This document shows positions 62,007 to 64,000 of a stretch of 64,000 bases of DNA, piece after piece. The notes below the pieces were generated by a model that had not been told where the DNA came from, ran no database searches, and worked only from the letters and a program-made list of their open reading frames with translations. Made by a program: the position numbers and the translations under genes. Each line of letters opens with the position of its first letter. Position 1 is the stretch's first letter. Source of the DNA: Roseomonas indoligenes (GTDB lineage: Bacteria > Pseudomonadota > Alphaproteobacteria > Acetobacterales > Acetobacteraceae); assembly GCF_017813365.1 (NCBI RefSeq), contig NZ_JAGIZA010000007.1:1-64000 (forward strand). Reading direction: 5' to 3'.

Positions 62007-63368
62007 ATGGGCATTTCGGTCTTCGACATGCAGGCCCTCCAGCACAACTGGAGCACGGACGAGACGCGGGCGATCTTCGACGAGACGATGCGCGTCCAGA
62101 AATGGATGGAGGTGGAGGCGGCCCTTGCCACGGCCCAGGCCCGGCTCGGCATCATCCCGCAGGCGGCCGCCGACGACATCGTGGCCCATGCCAAGGGCAG
62201 CACGATCGACATCCCGAAGATGGCCGCCGAGATCCGCCGCGTGAAGCACGCGCTGGTCCCGGCCATCAAGCAGCTCCAGGCCGCCTGCACGCCGGAGGCC
62301 GGGCAGTGGGTCCATTACGGCGCGACCACGCAGGACGTGATCGACACGGGCATGGTGCTGCAGGTCCGCGACTGCCACGCCCTGTTCCTGCGCGACATCA
62401 AGGCGGTGGGGCGGGAGCTGGCGCGGCTGGCGCGGGAGCACCGGGACACGATCATGGCCGGGCGCACCCACGGCGTCCTCGCCCTGCCCATCACCTTCGG
62501 GCACAAATGCGCCATCTGGCTGGACGAGATCGGCCGCCACCACCAGCGGCTCAGGGAATGCGAGCCCCGCCTCTTCGTCGGCGAGCTGGTCGGCGCGGTG
62601 GGCACCCAGGCCTCCCTCGGCCCGATGGCGCGGCAGGTGGAGGAGGGGACCATGGCCGTGCTCGGCCTCGGCGTGCCCGACATCTCCTGGGCCCCGGCGC
62701 GGGACCGCTTCGCGGAATACCTGTCCATCCTGAACATGATCGGAGGCACGATCGGCAAGATCGGCAACGAGCTGTTCAACATGCAGCGCAACGAGTTCGC
62801 CGAGGTGGAGGAGGGGTTCACGGAGGGCAAGCTCGGCTCCTCCACCATGCCGCACAAGCGCAACCCGGTCTTCGCGGAGAACCTGCCCTGCGTCGCCCGC
62901 GGCCTGCGCGCCTCCGCCGGCCTCATGATGGAAGCGATGGTGGCGGAGGGGGAGCGCGACGGCATCGGCTGGAAGACCGAGTGGAAGGCGGTGCCGGAGT
63001 GCTGCCTCATGGCCGGCGCCCTGCTGTTCCAGTGCGCCTCCCTCCTCAAGGGCCTGCGCGTGGACAAGGCGCGCATGATGGAGAACCTGGACCGGATGCG
63101 CGGCTATCTCCTCTCCGAGCGGGTGATGCTCGAGCTCGGGGAGAAGGTGGGCAAGCAGAACGCCCATGAGTGGATCTACGAGGCCTCCATGCACGGCCTC
63201 GAGAACCGGCTGGACTTCGCGGACGCCATGCGACGCCACCCCGAGATCTCCAAGGTTTCCACAGATGCCGAGATCACCGGCATGACCGATCCGCGCGGCT
63301 ATCTCGGCGAGGCCGGCGCTTCGGTGGACCGGGTGCTGGCCCGCAGCGCCGCCTGGCTGGAAGGGTAA
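62007..63368 (+). CDS. Adenylosuccinate lyase / class II fumarase superfamily protein
   Basis: A 453-residue helical lyase. The superfamily signature SSTMPHKRNPVFAEN is present near residue 286, with VHYGATTQDVIDTGMVLQ (the second conserved block) and GRTHGVLALPITFGHKCAIWLDEI (the third). It is of the adenylosuccinate-lyase type, but a purB role is not certain: carboxymuconate cycloisomerase and other beta-elimination lyases share the signature. The neighbour, a TctC binding protein, suggests catabolic service. Start ATG 62007 (MGISVFDMQALQHNW). Confidence 0.78.
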   Translation: MGISVFDMQALQHNWSTDETRAIFDETMRVQKWMEVEAALATAQARLGIIPQAAADDIVAHAKGSTIDIPKMAAEIRRVKHALVPAIKQLQAACTPEAGQWVHYGATTQDVIDTGMVLQVRDCHALFLRDIKAVGRELARLAREHRDTIMAGRTHGVLALPITFGHKCAIWLDEIGRHHQRLRECEPRLFVGELVGAVGTQASLGPMARQVEEGTMAVLGLGVPDISWAPARDRFAEYLSILNMIGGTIGKIGNELFNMQRNEFAEVEEGFTEGKLGSSTMPHKRNPVFAENLPCVARGLRASAGLMMEAMVAEGERDGIGWKTEWKAVPECCLMAGALLFQCASLLKGLRVDKARMMENLDRMRGYLLSERVMLELGEKVGKQNAHEWIYEASMHGLENRLDFADAMRRHPEISKVSTDAEITGMTDPRGYLGEAGASVDRVLARSAAWLEG

Positions 63369-63392
63369 ACCGGCAATCAACTATGCAATAGG

Positions 63393-63410
63393 GTGAATTT
63401 TGTGATTCAC
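63393..63410. promoter_or_regulatory. Palindrome between lyase and TctC genes
   Basis: GTGAAT (63393-63398), six bases, ATTCAC (63405-63410), in the lyase-TctC gap. Candidate regulator site. Confidence 0.45.
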
Positions 63411-63472
63411 GCGCCGAACTGGACATAAGCCGGACGAACCGGCAGGGATCGGCGCCCTTGGAGGAACACACC

Positions 63473-64000
63473 GTGCCCGACGCCGTTTTCCCGCTCCCCA
63501 GCCCCGAGCGGCGCCGCCTCCTGGCGATGATGGCCGGGGGCGCGGCCGCGCTCGCCGCCCCGCGCCTGGCCCGCGCCCAGGGGACGGCCGGCGGGCTCGC
63601 CAATCGCCCCGTCCTGCTTGCCGTGCCCTTCGCGCCCGGTGGCGCGGTGGACATCATCGCTAGGGCCGTGGCGGAGCCGATGTCGGCCGCCCTCGGCCGC
63701 GCGGTGGTCGTGGACAACCGTCCCGGCGCCTCGGGCGCCATCGCCGCGGCCTCTGTCGGGCGGGCGGATCCGGACGGGCACACGCTGTTCATCGCCACCC
63801 CCGGCACCTCCATCACCGCCGCCTTCCAGCCGCAGCTCCTGCCCGGCGATCCCCGGCAGTTCCTGGCGCCCGTCGGCCGGCTGGCGACGCAGCCCTACGT
63901 GCTGACGGTGACGAAGGGCTTCCCGGCGGACGACTTCGCGGGCTTCGCCGCCTGGACCAAGGCGCATCGCGGCGAGTTCCTGCTCGCCAACACCGGCCAG
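63473..64000 (+). CDS. Bug/TctC-family solute-binding protein (runs off right edge)
   Basis: A partial gene, 176 codons visible. The leader MPDAVFPLPSPERRRLLAMMAGGAAALAAPRLARAQ has twin-arginine-like RRR and an Ala-rich core, cut near residue 36. The family pattern follows: NRPVLLAVPFAPGGAVDIIARAVAEPMSAALGRAVVVDNRPGASGAIAAASVGRADPDGHTL. GTG 63473 is preceded by TTGGAGGAACACACC, a good ribosome site. It lies 104 bases after the lyase; the C-terminal half is beyond the window. Confidence 0.9.
   Translation, partial: MPDAVFPLPSPERRRLLAMMAGGAAALAAPRLARAQGTAGGLANRPVLLAVPFAPGGAVDIIARAVAEPMSAALGRAVVVDNRPGASGAIAAASVGRADPDGHTLFIATPGTSITAAFQPQLLPGDPRQFLAPVGRLATQPYVLTVTKGFPADDFAGFAAWTKAHRGEFLLANTGQ

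Overview
The window is very GC-rich DNA from an alphaproteobacterium, most likely a Roseomonas-like member of the Acetobacteraceae (inference). This rests on the FYDLN zinc-ribbon protein next to aroA, the paired ubiK-ybjN-proC and lgt-methyltransferase-pgeF operons, DUF4169 and phasin genes, several Bug/TctC binding proteins, and a complete liv-type ABC operon. Almost every gene looks chromosomal and housekeeping. The only clear transposase is the tail of an IS630-family gene at the left edge. I found no rRNA, tRNA, CRISPR array, prophage or defence island.

Layout. 1-2.9 kb: IS630 end, L,D-transpeptidase, HU-like protein, DUF2161 nuclease-fold protein, FYDLN protein. 3-8.4 kb: aroA-cmk, an MMPL exporter and a small periplasmic protein. 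9-20.4 kb: typA, proC-ybjN-ubiK (minus strand), a Gly/Ser-rich secreted protein, lgt-methyltransferase-pgeF, a lipoprotein, prs, a GST and a histidine phosphatase. 20.7-29.5 kb: MFS exporter, YbaK-type deacylase, hemW, hydantoinase, rdgB-rph, hrcA, a CYTH protein and a small lipoprotein. 29.8-35.8 kb: a secreted caspase-like protein fused to a DUF3829-like region, a membrane protein, an SMP-30 protein, a 26-residue membrane microprotein and manC. 36-41 kb: a TetR regulator with a perfect palindromic operator in front of an uncharacterised catabolic operon (Gfo/Idh oxidoreductase, DUF993 aldolase-like protein, sugar isomerase/epimerase, TctC). 41-49 kb: a YjbH envelope protein, DUF1028, dienelactone hydrolase, phasin, a second TetR, lutC and an Smr protein. 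49-56.4 kb: sppA-ihfB-lapA and livKHMGF. 56.6-64 kb: cbpA-cbpM followed by a PAS/HWE-like protein that has lost its phospho-acceptor histidine, then accD-folC, an adenylosuccinate lyase superfamily enzyme, and a TctC gene that runs off the right edge.

The most striking feature outside the genes is a family of about ten intergenic elements (here A to J). A full copy has three hairpin modules: M1, a GGGGAGAGGAAGAA-type stem usually followed by a CACCATCATCTTTTTCT tail; M2, a roughly 10-bp stem whose sequence changes between copies while pairing is kept; and M3, one or more CAGGAGCC/GGCTCCTG-type stems. The elements lie at gene 3' ends and never between divergently transcribed genes. Where an ordinary hairpin-plus-T terminator is present (after typA, before the FYDLN gene), no element is found. 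I read them as a modular, structured repeat family that may act as 3'-end or terminator elements. Its function is inferred, not shown.

Functional links: aroA, cmk, prs, accD, folC, rdgB and rph serve core metabolism and nucleic-acid upkeep. The L,D-transpeptidase, lgt, YjbH, manC and MMPL genes serve the envelope. The TctC, Gfo/DUF993, hydantoinase and liv genes point to life on varied small organic solutes. Start sites were chosen from ribosome binding sites, overlaps and family N-termini; uncertain ones are flagged.
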